64,000 bases of DNA from Methyloterricola oryzae (GTDB lineage: Bacteria; Pseudomonadota; Gammaproteobacteria; Methylococcales; Methylococcaceae), in the NCBI RefSeq assembly GCF_000934725.1, contig NZ_JYNS01000010.1, positions 1 to 64,000 on the forward strand, in the 5' to 3' direction. The translations under genes and the position numbers were made by a program. Positions 1-9,097 of the stretch are shown in pieces (within the stretch, counting starts at the first letter, position 1; each line of letters starts with the position of its first letter). The notes beneath the pieces are model-generated. The model saw only the letters and a list, made by a program, of their open reading frames with translations. It was not told the origin of the DNA and ran no database searches.

Positions 1-153
1 TTCGCGCAGCCAACGCCGCGCCAGGTTGGCGTTGATGCCGTGTGCCAGCGCGACCGCGGCAATTGAGGCACCGGGCTGTCGGCAGGCGTCCACCACCTGC
101 CGCTTGAAATCAACGCTATGGAAGCGCCGGGTACGCTTGGGAGATGAGTCCAT
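1..153 (-). CDS. IS66-type transposase accessory protein (OrfA), 3' end outside the window
   Basis: The reverse strand starts with ATG at 153 and reads 51 codons to the window edge. The peptide (MDSSPKRTRRFHSVDF, then RQVVDACRQPGASIAAVA and HGINANLARRW) is the helix-turn-helix DNA-binding start of the small OrfA protein of IS66-family elements, which recognises the element ends with OrfB and the large OrfC transposase. Only this N-terminal part is visible, so whether the element is intact cannot be told. A perfect inverted repeat lies directly upstream of the start and may belong to the element end. Confidence 0.8.
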   Translation of the reverse strand, partial: MDSSPKRTRRFHSVDFKRQVVDACRQPGASIAAVALAHGINANLARRWLRE

Positions 154-157
154 GAAA

Positions 158-184
158 GTGTCCACTAAAAACTGAAGTGGACAC
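158..184. repeat. 9-bp perfect inverted repeat next to the IS66-type gene
   Basis: GTGTCCACT (158-166) and AGTGGACAC (176-184) are exact reverse complements separated by 9 bases. It lies 5 bases upstream of the transposase start, so it may be part of the element terminus or an operator for orfA. No target-site duplication can be tested because the other end of the element is outside the window. Confidence 0.5.
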
Positions 185-1132
185 TATCTTGCGCAATCCA
201 TCGGGCGCCTTACAGATGGGATTACCGGACGGATACGATACGCCGACTACTCCGCCGAATTAGAAAGCCGGTTGCGGCCTGCGCCGGAGGCCGCATCGCC
301 GAGGATGCCGGGATTAAAGTTATAGTGGCCGATGCTGTATTTTTAGGAGCGGCAATTTGCGCTAAGGCAAGATGGATTTGTTGTGTCCGCTTTTTCGAAA
401 CACCAACCTATCATGTACACCTCCTGACTCACAGGAATTGGGCGGTTCCACAAATTTCTCGAACCTTTTCGATTTCCGGTCGTTCACGCGAATTGGAAGC
501 CAATGTTGGTTGGCCGCAATGGACGAGAAAGAGACTGACGCGTCCCGTTCATGAATTTCAGCAGTTCGGCCAAAGAAGCCATTCGACCCCTCCGTGAAAT
601 TCACCTTGAGCGGCGGCTTTGCGGAACGACGGTGGATGCGTCTGATCGGCCAAGTCCGGCCGTCTGACTGTTCGATGAAAGTGTCAACGTCTGCTCCACT
701 CCGATACGAGGCATGTCTCCTTTAGTATGGATCTCCACAGTATATTGAGGGCAGCCGCCAGATTTTGTGGTTTCAAGCTTAGAATAGTTTCAAACTGCGG
801 CCGATTTTCTCCATGTCTTCACAGAACAGAAGCTGACTCGACGCGTAAATTCAATTAGCTAGCTTTCTAACCTTCATCATAAAGACTCTGGCACGAATTG
901 CGCGTAGTTAGCGACGCAGTTCATCGCCGCGTGGCGCCGTCTTAATCGCATCCTGATCCTGATTCCTGGAACAAGTTTAACTAGTCGGCTTTACACGGAA
1001 TGTGATGGTTGATCATCAAGCTTGCTTTTCCTAAGAACTGGTTGTCGGTGACAGTGATGCAGAAGACGTGATTCTAAGGTTCCCACGGGAAGCCCGAGGA
1101 CTGCATTTCACATCAGTCCTGGAGGTATACAA
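185..1132. other. Gene-free region of about 950 bp
   Basis: Only short overlapping open frames on both strands occur here (for example around 325-604), none with a recognisable product or ribosome binding site. A GC-rich inverted repeat, GCGGCCT (274-280) with AGGCCGC (288-294), could be a terminator-like hairpin. Base composition is more AT-rich than the flanking genes, as expected of a decayed or regulatory stretch beside an insertion element. A candidate sigma-54 promoter lies at 889-903. Confidence 0.6.
889..903 (+). promoter_or_regulatory. Candidate sigma-54 (-24/-12) promoter
   Basis: TGGCACG (889-895), four bases, then GCGC (900-903) gives the invariant GG-N10-GC spacing, with a full match to the -24 consensus TGGCACG and only the last GC matching the -12 element TTGC. 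It is about 230 bp upstream of the peroxidase gene, and a sigma-54 activator is encoded just beyond that gene. The long leader and the incomplete -12 box keep this tentative. Confidence 0.35.
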
Positions 1133-3388
1133 ATGCTCGCTCAACCCCACACTCATTTACCCAGTTCCCGCGGCGTCAGCTGCCATTCTAGAACGCGTTG
1201 GTATTCTTACCTTGCCGCTCTGGGTCTTGCGCTATTCGAAGGAAATGTGGCCGCCGATGTGGAACAGCATAACTCCGCATCGGCTCTGCGTCATTTCATC
1301 GATCATCAGGTCGGCGGCATCAAAAAGCTGCAGGTGCCGGAGACGTTTGACGCTATCCCGGTACCGCCAAGCCCTGCGGCGCAGCCAGGCCGTTACGAAA
1401 CGACGGAAGCCAAGCGCTATCTCGGCAAAATGCTGTTTCACGATCCCGTCCGGACCGCGCGGGTCAATATCAATGAAGGCCAACCGTTGAACCTGCCCTC
1501 CGGAACCGTGTTTGGCGGGACCTTAAATGCAGCTGATGAAAACATTCAAGCGATTGTCGACGCCACGAAACAAACCGGCTCCTGTGGGAGCTGTCATATT
1601 GGAGAGGCGGCGGGCAAGGCCGGCCAGTTGCTCAATTTCAACACCGGTGGCGAGGGCCGAGGTTACACTGATCAGGACGGAAACTTCATTCCCCGCCGCC
1701 GGCCCCAAGCCATTCTCACCAAAGTACGGGGCGAACCGATTTTTCCCGGTGACTTGATGGTCGATTCGTTGCCGACACTGACCGATATCTTCATCGATGC
1801 ACTCGGTCAGCGTTTAGTGACCACGCCAGCCTTGTTCTATCACGAACCGCCGCCCACCGCGTTGCTGGCTACAGGCCGGCTCGATCAAATCGACAGTGTG
1901 GGTCGCCTGTCCCCGTCCATGGTTGGGTTTGCGTTCAACAACCGACTGCTCTTCGGCGGTTTTGCCGGTGAACCGCAAGTGACCCCGGGCTCACTCAACC
2001 CATTCAATGATCCGGCCCATGAGAATTTGACCCTCCTGCTCCTCGATGCCCACCGGATGATTGGCTTCCAGTCGGCGGAACTGTCCAAGTTCGGCGCATA
2101 CCGGAAATTGTTCCGCGATGCCTTTCCCGAGGAAGCGGTTCAAGCACCAGGCTGCGTTCCCGAATCGCCACCTGCACCGACCGCTTGTGACAGTCTCATC
2201 AACGACCCAACCGTGTTCCGTGCAACCGCGACTTTTCTGCGCACGGTTGTCACCCGAAATACGCCATTCGACCGGTTCCTGGCTGGAGATAACCAGGCTT
2301 TGACGCCAGCACAAAGGCGTGGTGCCCGCTTATTTTTTACCCCTGCGACAGGCACCGCCGGCGGAGCGGGCTGCTTCGAATGCCACAGCGGACCGACGCT
2401 TAACAAGCAACCGGACGATCCGGATGTGGCTGGTGTCGGAGCCTTGGTCGAGGAGAATTTCTTCAATATCGGTATTGGCGACCACCCGGTTCAGGCGCTG
2501 AACGCCGCAGCTCGGGATCGCCTCGACCCAAACCGACTGGGATCTGACGGTTTCCCGTATCACGCTGAGGACACCGGGCGCCAGGAGGTCACCCACAATG
2601 CTGACGATGCGTTCAAGTTTCGCAGTTTGACCCTGCGGCAGTTGAAGGATGGACGGCAGTATTTTCATAACGGATCGTTCACTAAGATCCGTGACGTCGT
2701 GGACTACTTTAATGCCGGCATTCCACAGGACCCGACTGCTGGTGCGGCGCCCACGCTCACGGAGCGGTTTACTCATCCTCGTGGAGCGGGTTACCCCAGA
2801 GGCTTAGGGCTTTCGCAAAAGCAGATGGACGATTTGACCGAGTTCTTGGAGAACGCGCTCTACGACCCTACGCTCGTAAAGTACGATCCGAAGTCGACGA
2901 CCGATACGTTGCAGCCCAACGAACGCGATCTCACCTATTCCAAATACCGTCCAGACCTGGCCATACTCGGTGCAAAAGACGGTTTGATGCCCAGCGGGCT
3001 CGCAATCGACGACAACGATCCATTGGCTCGTCGCGATCAGGGATTAGAGTTTCTGGATGTCACCGATCAAGCCTTCATCGAGATGATGGCACCAAACCGG
3101 CAGAGCTCATTGGGACGCCGCGGCAAGGTTTTTAGAATCACCAACCGAGGCGAAACGGCAATCGACACTCATCTCCTAGTCGTCGTCAAGCAATTGCCGA
3201 AAACCGTCCGCCTGCGGAATGCCAGTGGCATGAGCCGCGACGGTGATCCCTACCTTCGGGTATTTCTGCCGAATGGCGAACTCTTGCCAGGGCAAAGTTT
3301 GCGAGTGGCGCTCCGATTCGAAAGTCGCGGTAGAAGTCTACCCACGGCATATTCCCTGACGCTGCTTTCAGGACAAGGAAATCCGTAA
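1133..3388 (+). CDS. Di-haem cytochrome c peroxidase family protein (MauG/SACCP-like)
   Basis: A 751-residue exported protein with two c-type haem motifs, CGSCH at residues 151-155 and CFECH at 414-418, the arrangement of bacterial di-haem cytochrome c peroxidases. It is about twice the length of classical CcpA (about 330 residues), as in the MauG-like and surface-associated peroxidases (SACCP) described in Methylococcus. The N-terminus has a basic stretch then a hydrophobic segment ending near AA-DVEQ, consistent with a signal peptide. The start is supported by GGAGG about 7 bases upstream. The gene stands alone, convergent with a sigma-54 activator. Substrate and cell location are inferred from the family; electron transfer or peroxide reduction outside the inner membrane is likely. 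Confidence 0.82.
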   Translation: MLAQPHTHLPSSRGVSCHSRTRWYSYLAALGLALFEGNVAADVEQHNSASALRHFIDHQVGGIKKLQVPETFDAIPVPPSPAAQPGRYETTEAKRYLGKMLFHDPVRTARVNINEGQPLNLPSGTVFGGTLNAADENIQAIVDATKQTGSCGSCHIGEAAGKAGQLLNFNTGGEGRGYTDQDGNFIPRRRPQAILTKVRGEPIFPGDLMVDSLPTLTDIFIDALGQRLVTTPALFYHEPPPTALLATGRLDQIDSVGRLSPSMVGFAFNNRLLFGGFAGEPQVTPGSLNPFNDPAHENLTLLLLDAHRMIGFQSAELSKFGAYRKLFRDAFPEEAVQAPGCVPESPPAPTACDSLINDPTVFRATATFLRTVVTRNTPFDRFLAGDNQALTPAQRRGARLFFTPATGTAGGAGCFECHSGPTLNKQPDDPDVAGVGALVEENFFNIGIGDHPVQALNAAARDRLDPNRLGSDGFPYHAEDTGRQEVTHNADDAFKFRSLTLRQLKDGRQYFHNGSFTKIRDVVDYFNAGIPQDPTAGAAPTLTERFTHPRGAGYPRGLGLSQKQMDDLTEFLENALYDPTLVKYDPKSTTDTLQPNERDLTYSKYRPDLAILGAKDGLMPSGLAIDDNDPLARRDQGLEFLDVTDQAFIEMMAPNRQSSLGRRGKVFRITNRGETAIDTHLLVVVKQLPKTVRLRNASGMSRDGDPYLRVFLPNGELLPGQSLRVALRFESRGRSLPTAYSLTLLSGQGNP

Positions 3389-3428
3389 GCGTCTCGTTTT
3401 CGGAGAGGCGGGATTGTAAATCAACCGG

Positions 3429-3459
3429 CACGCCGCCAAAGCATATAACTGGCGGCGTG
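3429..3459. terminator. Hairpin between convergent genes
   Basis: CACGCCGCCA (3429-3438) pairs perfectly with TGGCGGCGTG (3450-3459) across an 11-base AT-rich loop. It lies between the stop of the peroxidase gene and the stop of the convergent regulator and could terminate both. There is no clear poly-T tract on either side. Confidence 0.55.
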
Positions 3460-3504
3460 TCCTCGGCCAAATTCCGGCTGGGCTTTTCCCACTGACTCGA
3501 CGTC

Positions 3505-5445
3505 CTATCCCTCGCCGCTTGACGCAGTCCGATGGCCTGACAATATCCCCAGCTTTTTCATTCGAAACCTCAAGGTACTGGGGTTAAGCCCAAGGATTTT
3601 GGCTGCGCCCTGCGGACCCTCGATTACGCCGCGTGTCCGGGTCAAGACGGTTTCGATATGTTCCCGCTCCACCGCCTCCAGGCGATGCATTGAGGAGCTT
3701 TTGGAAATCCGCTCCGACTCCGATGAATCATGTGAGCCCGGCAACATGTCCGGGTCGATTTCCAACTCCGGACCATCGGCCAGAATAACCGCCCGCTCGA
3801 TGACATTTTCAAGTTCGCGGATGTTTCCAGGCCAACGATAGGCCTGCATACGCGCCAGGGATGCATCGCTCACCGAAGTTATCTTGCGGCCGATCCGTGA
3901 CGCGAACTTGGCAACCATATGGGTTGTCAGTGCCGGAATATCTTCCAGTCGCTCACGGAGCGGCGGAGTCCGGACCGGGAAGACGTTAAGCCGATAGTAG
4001 AGATCGTCCCGGAAGGCTTTGCCGGCGACAGCCTCCAGCAGGTTGCGATTGGTCGCCGCAATTACACGCACGTCGACCTTGATCGGCCGGGTGCCTCCGA
4101 TACGCTCGAACTCCCGTTCCTGCAGGACTCTTAGCAACTTGACCTGTACATCCAAGGGAATCTCGCCGATTTCGTCGAGAAAAATCGTACCGCCGTCGGC
4201 CAGCTCGAACCGTCCAATGCGCTTGGCAATGGCGCCAGTGAAGGCGCCTTTCTCATGTCCGAACAGCTCACTTTCCACTAGATTCGCGGGGAGCGCGGCG
4301 CAGTTGACCTTGATCAGAGGTCGATCCGCACGGCGACTACCCGAATGGACAGCACGGGCGACGAGTTCCTTGCCGGTACCCGACTCTCCCTGGATCAACA
4401 CGGTGGCGTCGGTCTCTGCAACTCGGCTGAGATGGCTGAGCAGCATCCGCAAAGCCACACTTTGGCCAACGATTTCGTCGAAGTTATGGTCCGCTCTGAT
4501 TTCTTCCAAAAGGTACGCATTCTGCGCTTTGAGCCGCGCCTGCTCTTGCTCCATCAATACCCGTTCGGTGATATCGATGAACATGGTCCGGGTAAACTGT
4601 CCGCCGGGATCGGGCCGCGACCACCACTGGATCCAGATCGGCTGGCCGTTGTCTTTTCGACGGAGTTCCAAAACCACGCCGCCCGTGTCGGTTCCCTTGC
4701 CGATCGATTCGAAAGCTTCCTTAACGCGCCGCTGCGCATCAGGCGTGTCGGGTATGAAGGACATGCCGACAGTCCCGGTCACCTGCTCGGGGGTTATGCC
4801 TAGAATCCGCATGGCGGTGCGGTTCGCTCGGATGAATCGCGATTCCAGATCCTCGTGAACGTAAGCGATGGGGGCCTCGTCGAAAAGGTCGCGGAAGCGT
4901 TCCTCGCTCTGGCGCAATTGCTCGAGCATGCGGATGCGCCCCAGTTCCGCGGCGGCGCGGGCCGCAAATATCTCGAAGGTATACAAGAGCCTCGGCTCCG
5001 GCGGCATGGCTCGGCGGTCGAACAGCGCCAGGTGCCCGAGGATGCAGCCGCCGCTGTCGCGAAGCGGCACACCGAGATAGCTTTCCACCCCGACTTCCTT
5101 GGGAAACAGCTTCTCCACCTCCGCAGGGTAGTGACACAGCGTTCCACTCAGCACTTCCTCGCAAGGCGTGCCAGCCAGATCCCATTCCTGGTTGGCAACG
5201 CATTCGCCGTCCACCCAAAACGCCAAGGTCCTAACGCGGGTTTTAGAATCTGCGAACTCGGCGATAAAGGCATTCTTCGCGCCAGTGGCAATGCTCAGAT
5301 TCCGGACCAGCGCGCGAAAAAAATCGTCGCCGGTGGTCTGCGCGGTCCCTTCAACGATGGCACGCAATACCGCAAGTTCGTCGGCGCCTACGGCGGGCTT
5401 GGTTGACCCGACTTTTGCGCCCATAGAGTTTGAATCGTCAACCAT
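3505..5445 (-). CDS. Sigma-54-dependent transcriptional activator (GAF-PAS-AAA+-HTH)
   Basis: A 646-residue enhancer-binding protein. The N-terminus (about 24-170) looks like a GAF sensor, followed by a PAS domain (about 181-297), the AAA+ ATPase with Walker A GESGTGKE at 353-360 and the sigma-54-contacting GAFTGA loop at 400-405, and a Fis-type helix-turn-helix near the C-terminus ([20 protein letters not shown]). The domain order resembles FhlA/NorR-type activators that sense a small molecule or redox state directly, with no phosphorylation receiver domain. Its neighbours are the peroxidase gene and the bufferin operon, so one of these may be its target; this is inferred from position only. 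Confidence 0.92.
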   Translation of the reverse strand: MVDDSNSMGAKVGSTKPAVGADELAVLRAIVEGTAQTTGDDFFRALVRNLSIATGAKNAFIAEFADSKTRVRTLAFWVDGECVANQEWDLAGTPCEEVLSGTLCHYPAEVEKLFPKEVGVESYLGVPLRDSGGCILGHLALFDRRAMPPEPRLLYTFEIFAARAAAELGRIRMLEQLRQSEERFRDLFDEAPIAYVHEDLESRFIRANRTAMRILGITPEQVTGTVGMSFIPDTPDAQRRVKEAFESIGKGTDTGGVVLELRRKDNGQPIWIQWWSRPDPGGQFTRTMFIDITERVLMEQEQARLKAQNAYLLEEIRADHNFDEIVGQSVALRMLLSHLSRVAETDATVLIQGESGTGKELVARAVHSGSRRADRPLIKVNCAALPANLVESELFGHEKGAFTGAIAKRIGRFELADGGTIFLDEIGEIPLDVQVKLLRVLQEREFERIGGTRPIKVDVRVIAATNRNLLEAVAGKAFRDDLYYRLNVFPVRTPPLRERLEDIPALTTHMVAKFASRIGRKITSVSDASLARMQAYRWPGNIRELENVIERAVILADGPELEIDPDMLPGSHDSSESERISKSSSMHRLEAVEREHIETVLTRTRGVIEGPQGAAKILGLNPSTLRFRMKKLGILSGHRTASSGEG

Positions 5446-5840
5446 TTTTAGCCTGCTGGAGTCACTTTCATCCGCTCGTGCGCCTGGCCCCGGGGCGCCA
5501 AACCACCTTGCTTTCAGCCCTACGTGAACCTCGAACCTTGTGGCCGGCGCTTCTCAAATTATCGAGATATTGCAGGTTTGCCGGATCGAGAAAGGTCTTC
5601 CGCGGCATCCTGCCCATCAGCTCCCCGTCAATCATGCCCGCAACTATCCGTGGCGCGCCACAACTATTGGTGGGTGGCGGAATCCATAAGGTTCGTTGAT
5701 TTTACGCGCATACGATTCATCTTGTTGAATTCAATTGAGAAAGCTTGATTGTGGCGACCTGGCATGGAGATTGATTCCCATGTGATCGACGCGGCGTTCA
5801 TTCGCGCGGCAACCATTCATCAACTAACGGGAGACACTCC
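5446..5840. promoter_or_regulatory. Intergenic region between the sigma-54 activator and the bufferin operon
   Basis: About 395 bp without a convincing gene; it must hold the divergent promoters. A 12-bp palindrome GTGGCGCGCCAC lies at 5650-5661. At 5760-5774 there is a sigma-54-like TGGCATG-N4-TTGA, which matches the -24 element but has A instead of the nearly invariant C at -12. The bufA ribosome binding site ACGGGAGA lies just before 5841. Confidence 0.4.
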
Positions 5841-6122
5841 ATGAAAGACACAAATACCATCGTCATCACCGCTTTGGCTTCGATTATTAGTTTGGGAGCA
5901 CTCGGGACACAGTCGAGCGCATTGGCCGGTGAAAAGAAGAATGTCGAAAAGTGCTACGGCATTGCTAAAACCGGGCAAAACGATTGCAAGACCCTATCGA
6001 ATGCCTGTGCGGGACATTCGCTTCAGGACGGTCAGAAAGACGCCTTCATTGCCTTACCCAAGGGAACCTGCGAACGAATTGTTGGCGCCAGCCTCGAAGC
6101 CGCGGCGGCTGCCCCGAAATAA
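5841..6122 (+). CDS. bufA: Bufferin precursor (DUF2282), copper-binding RiPP
   Basis: A 93-residue exported peptide: signal peptide to about residue 29 (ALA-GEK), then a small core with four cysteines, C38, C49, C56 and C77, in the motifs KCYGIAKTGQNDC, CAGHS and LPKGTC that define the DUF2282/BufA1 family. Bufferins are ribosomally made peptides whose core cysteines are modified by the iron enzyme BufB with BufC; the mature peptide sequesters copper in the periplasm. BufB and BufC genes follow directly (10-bp gap), so this is a complete producer unit. Metal specificity here is inferred from the family. Confidence 0.93.
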   Translation: MKDTNTIVITALASIISLGALGTQSSALAGEKKNVEKCYGIAKTGQNDCKTLSNACAGHSLQDGQKDAFIALPKGTCERIVGASLEAAAAAPK

Positions 6123-6131
6123 GGCCTGACT

Positions 6132-7004
6132 ATGGCGCGTCTTCTTTCACAAACAGACGCCTTAGCGACGATTCCGGCCTTGGCCGGAATCGGGCTGCGG
6201 CCGCCGCACTACCAGGGGCTGGTCGATTCCCGTCCTCAGATTGGCTGGCTGGAGGTACACAGCGAAAACTACTTCGGCCGGGGCGGAGCGCCGCTTTTCT
6301 ACCTGGAAAAGCTGCGAGGCGATTATCCGGTCAGCTTGCACGGGGTAGGGCTCTCCCTTGGATCGACTGATCCGCTGGACCGGGTCCATCTGCAGCGACT
6401 CAAGTATTTGGCGGCGCGCATTGAGCCGATTCTGGTCTCCGAGCACCTTTCCTGGAGTTCAATGGAAGGAGCTTATCTCAATGATCTGATCCCGCTGCCT
6501 TACACGGAAGAGGCCTTGGATCATCTCGTCAGCCGCATCCGACAGACCCAGGATTTTCTGGGCCGGCGGATCCTGATCGAGAACCCCTCCAGCTACCTGG
6601 AGTTCACGCACTCCACTCTTTCGGAACCTGACTTCCTGGTGGAGACGTCGTACCGCGCCGATTGCGGAATTCTATTGGACGTCAACAATGTTTATGTCTC
6701 GTGTCGCAACCACGGTTGGGATACCGCGGAATACCTCAATTGCATCCCGGCCGAACGTGTGGAGGAAATTCACTTGGCCGGGCATTGCCTCAATCGGTTC
6801 GAGGGCGGGGAAATCCTGATCGACACCCATGACCGCCCAGTCTGTGAGGCAGTTTGGCACCTGTATGAACAGGCCCTGGATCGGTTTGGGCCCTGTCCGA
6901 CGCTGGTGGAATGGGATACGAATCTGCCGAGACTAGACACATTGGTTGGCGAGGCGAGAAGGGCCAACCTTCTAATGGAGGCCCATTGTGCCCAAGCTGC
7001 ATGA
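6132..7004 (+). CDS. bufB: MNIO-family bufferin-modifying enzyme (DUF692)
   Basis: A 290-residue TIM-barrel-type multinuclear non-haem iron oxidase (DUF692). Family motifs with likely metal ligands are visible in order: HSENYFG, SLHGVGLSLGS, SEHLSW, IENPSSYLEF, LLDVNNVYVS, EIHLAGH, DTHDRPV and LVEWDTN. Members of this family oxidise precursor-peptide cysteines, giving thiooxazole-type products in bufferins. The gene sits between bufA and bufC and overlaps bufC by 17 bp, indicating translational coupling. Confidence 0.93.
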   Translation: MARLLSQTDALATIPALAGIGLRPPHYQGLVDSRPQIGWLEVHSENYFGRGGAPLFYLEKLRGDYPVSLHGVGLSLGSTDPLDRVHLQRLKYLAARIEPILVSEHLSWSSMEGAYLNDLIPLPYTEEALDHLVSRIRQTQDFLGRRILIENPSSYLEFTHSTLSEPDFLVETSYRADCGILLDVNNVYVSCRNHGWDTAEYLNCIPAERVEEIHLAGHCLNRFEGGEILIDTHDRPVCEAVWHLYEQALDRFGPCPTLVEWDTNLPRLDTLVGEARRANLLMEAHCAQAA

Positions 7005-7770
7005 CTTACAGCGAGATTTCGCCCGTAGCGTTCTGCGTGGGGAGAATTTCCCTAGCGAGTGGCTTCGAGCCAATGGTATTCCATCGGCCAAAAGATTGGC
7101 CATCTACCGCAACAATTCGATTCTTGGTCTGACCGAGGCTTTGCGCGATGGCTTCCCGGTGGTGAACCGTCTGGTCGGTGAAGCGTTTTTCGATGCGATG
7201 GCGCGGCGGTATGTCTGTCTCAATCCACCCCGCTCACCCCGTTTGTTTGAGTATGGAACTGGATTTCCTGCCTTCCTTGCGAATTACCATCCAGCCAGGA
7301 GCCTGCCTTACTTGGCGGATGTAGCCAAGCTCGAATGGCTTCGGCAGGAGGCCTTTCAAGAGGGTCACGAGGAAGGACTGAAAATTTCAGCCCTCGATGC
7401 CGTTCCGCCGCAATCCCAGGGCGGAGTTCGGTTGGAGATGCAGCCTTCCGCACGCTTGATGGTTTCGGATTATCCGGTGCTTCGCATCTGGGAGTTCAAT
7501 CAGTCGGGCTTTACCGGGGACGACCGCGTCAACCTGCGCGAGGGCGGATGCCGGCTGCTCATCGTGCGGCCCAAATTGGAAGTCGAAATCCATTCACTGG
7601 ATGCCGGCGATTACGCCCTTCTGACTGCGCTTGCCAAGGGAGCCACGCTCATCGAAGCGGCCGACCTGGCCATCACTTCAGACGACTATTTCAATCTTTT
7701 TACCTCCCTCCTGGGCTGGCTTCAGCGCGGCCTGTTCACACATTTATCTCATTCGATTCAGGGAGATTGA
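6988..7770 (+). CDS. bufC: Bufferin maturation partner (DUF2063)
   Basis: A 260-residue cytosolic protein with a GTG start overlapping bufB. The N-terminal half (LHDLQRDFARSVL, RLAIYRNN, ALRDGFPVVNRLVGEAFF, YLADVAKLEWLRQEAF) is the DUF2063 DNA-binding-like domain, followed by a C-terminal domain. In MNIO systems this partner binds the precursor and presents it to the DUF692 enzyme. Its position in the operon supports that role. Confidence 0.92.
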   Translation: MPKLHDLQRDFARSVLRGENFPSEWLRANGIPSAKRLAIYRNNSILGLTEALRDGFPVVNRLVGEAFFDAMARRYVCLNPPRSPRLFEYGTGFPAFLANYHPARSLPYLADVAKLEWLRQEAFQEGHEEGLKISALDAVPPQSQGGVRLEMQPSARLMVSDYPVLRIWEFNQSGFTGDDRVNLREGGCRLLIVRPKLEVEIHSLDAGDYALLTALAKGATLIEAADLAITSDDYFNLFTSLLGWLQRGLFTHLSHSIQGD

Positions 7771-7772
7771 CC

Positions 7773-8258
7773 ATGAGCGTACAGATGACCAGCTCGTTAG
7801 GCCTTTCAAAGACCACTTTGAATAATTATTTGAACCTGATTTCCCGGCGTCTCGATCAGTTATCACCGGTAGGTGACTTGATATTAAGGCTCTGGGTTGC
7901 CTATGCCTTCTGGACTGCCGGCCTGACCAAGATCCAATCCTGGGACAGCACGCTTTATCTGTTCGATCAGGAGTATTCGGTGCCCTTCTTGCCGTCTGAA
8001 ATAGCGGCCTATCTAGGTACCAGTGTCGAGCTGGCTTTTCCGGTCCTTTTGGCCTTCGGCCTGTTTGGCCGGTGGGCGGCCGGCGTGCTGTTCCTGTTCA
8101 ACATCATCGCCGTGGTGTCCTATCCGGACCTGGGTGTGGCGGGACTGGAGCAGCATGAGATCTGGGGCATCATGTTGCTGGTTTGTTTGCTTCATGGGCC
8201 TGGCATGCTTTCCTTGGATCGCTTGATCCATCGAAACGGTTTGGCCACGGGGCGCTGA
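7773..8258 (+). CDS. DoxX-family membrane protein of the bufferin operon
   Basis: A 161-residue protein with about four hydrophobic segments (for example LRLWVAYAFWTAGLTKI, ELAFPVLLAFGLF, GVLFLFNIIAVVSY, IMLLVCLLHGPGML), typical of DoxX. It starts 3 bp after bufC with GGGAGA upstream. DoxX proteins are common fourth genes in bufferin operons; their role (redox or membrane function) is not settled. Confidence 0.87.
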   Translation: MSVQMTSSLGLSKTTLNNYLNLISRRLDQLSPVGDLILRLWVAYAFWTAGLTKIQSWDSTLYLFDQEYSVPFLPSEIAAYLGTSVELAFPVLLAFGLFGRWAAGVLFLFNIIAVVSYPDLGVAGLEQHEIWGIMLLVCLLHGPGMLSLDRLIHRNGLATGR

Positions 8259-8294
8259 ATGTCCCATCACGCGCGCTGTCACGGAATCGCTCTT

Positions 8295-8858
8295 ATGAAT
8301 GCAACAACATGCTTTCCCATGGTTTTGCTTCTCGGCTGCTTTGGCGCATCAAACCTGTCAGCATCCGAGCTCGCTGCGGAAACGTATCGTACCTATGTAA
8401 GTTCCACGGGCGAGATTCTGCTGCCCCAAGGCTTTCGCGAAGACTGGAGCCATTTAGGCTCCTGGTTGGTCGATGATCCCAAGGCGCCGGGTTTCGGCTT
8501 TCATGACGTCTATACCCAACCCGAAGCGGTCAAGGCATTTAAGAATACCGGGCGGTTTCCCGACGGGACGATATTGATCAAGGAGATTCGCAAGATCGGT
8601 TCCGCCAACTTGACCACCGGGTCCGTTCAGTGGGCTGCCGACAATTCCGTCTGGTTCATGATGGTCAAGGACACACAGCAGCGCTTCAAAGGTAGCTCCC
8701 ACTGGGGGGAAGGGTGGGGCTGGGCCCTGTTCGAAGCGAGCCATCCCAATATCAACGTCTCTAAGGGCTACGCCGACAGTTGCCTTGGTTGCCACACTTC
8801 GTCCCGAGAAAACGACTGGGTCTTTCTCCAGGGTTATCCAACTCTGAGAAAGCCTTGA
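8295..8858 (+). CDS. Cytochrome P460-family mono-haem protein
   Basis: A 187-residue exported cytochrome. The start at 8295 is preferred because it places a signal peptide (MNATTCFPMVLLLGCFGAS) at the N-terminus; an ATG directly after the doxX stop (8259) would add 12 residues. A single c-type haem site, SCLGCHT, lies near the C-terminus and is followed by WVFLQGY, as in cytochromes P460 and c'-beta. These bind hydroxylamine or NO; P460 has a lysine cross-linked to the haem, and FPDGTILIKEI carries a candidate lysine. It is the fifth gene of the bufferin operon, an unusual partner that may link copper handling to nitrogen-oxide stress. Confidence 0.82.
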   Translation: MNATTCFPMVLLLGCFGASNLSASELAAETYRTYVSSTGEILLPQGFREDWSHLGSWLVDDPKAPGFGFHDVYTQPEAVKAFKNTGRFPDGTILIKEIRKIGSANLTTGSVQWAADNSVWFMMVKDTQQRFKGSSHWGEGWGWALFEASHPNINVSKGYADSCLGCHTSSRENDWVFLQGYPTLRKP

Positions 8859-9097
8859 CAGACATCGGGCTTCCCGAAATCGCAGCAGCCTACTGAATTC
8901 GCATCGCAGCCGGATTTCCCGGTGGTACACGGGGGAGCCTGGTGCATTGCACTGACTCTTATGCTTTGCGAGGAGTTTCTGAGCTTTTCGTAGGCGTTCC
9001 AGTAACCATGCTGTCGATTCTGCAAGCAGAAATTGGCAGGACACTCGCAGTCTCCCACCGTGAGACGCTCACTATGCAGATCCATCAGGAGAACACC

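Noticed and set aside
325-604. Small open frames on both strands near the left edge
   Set aside because: No ribosome binding site, no family resemblance, and they overlap one another.
5760-5774. Sigma-54-like element before bufA
   Set aside because: The -12 element reads TTGA; the missing C at this nearly invariant place makes it too weak to list as a promoter.
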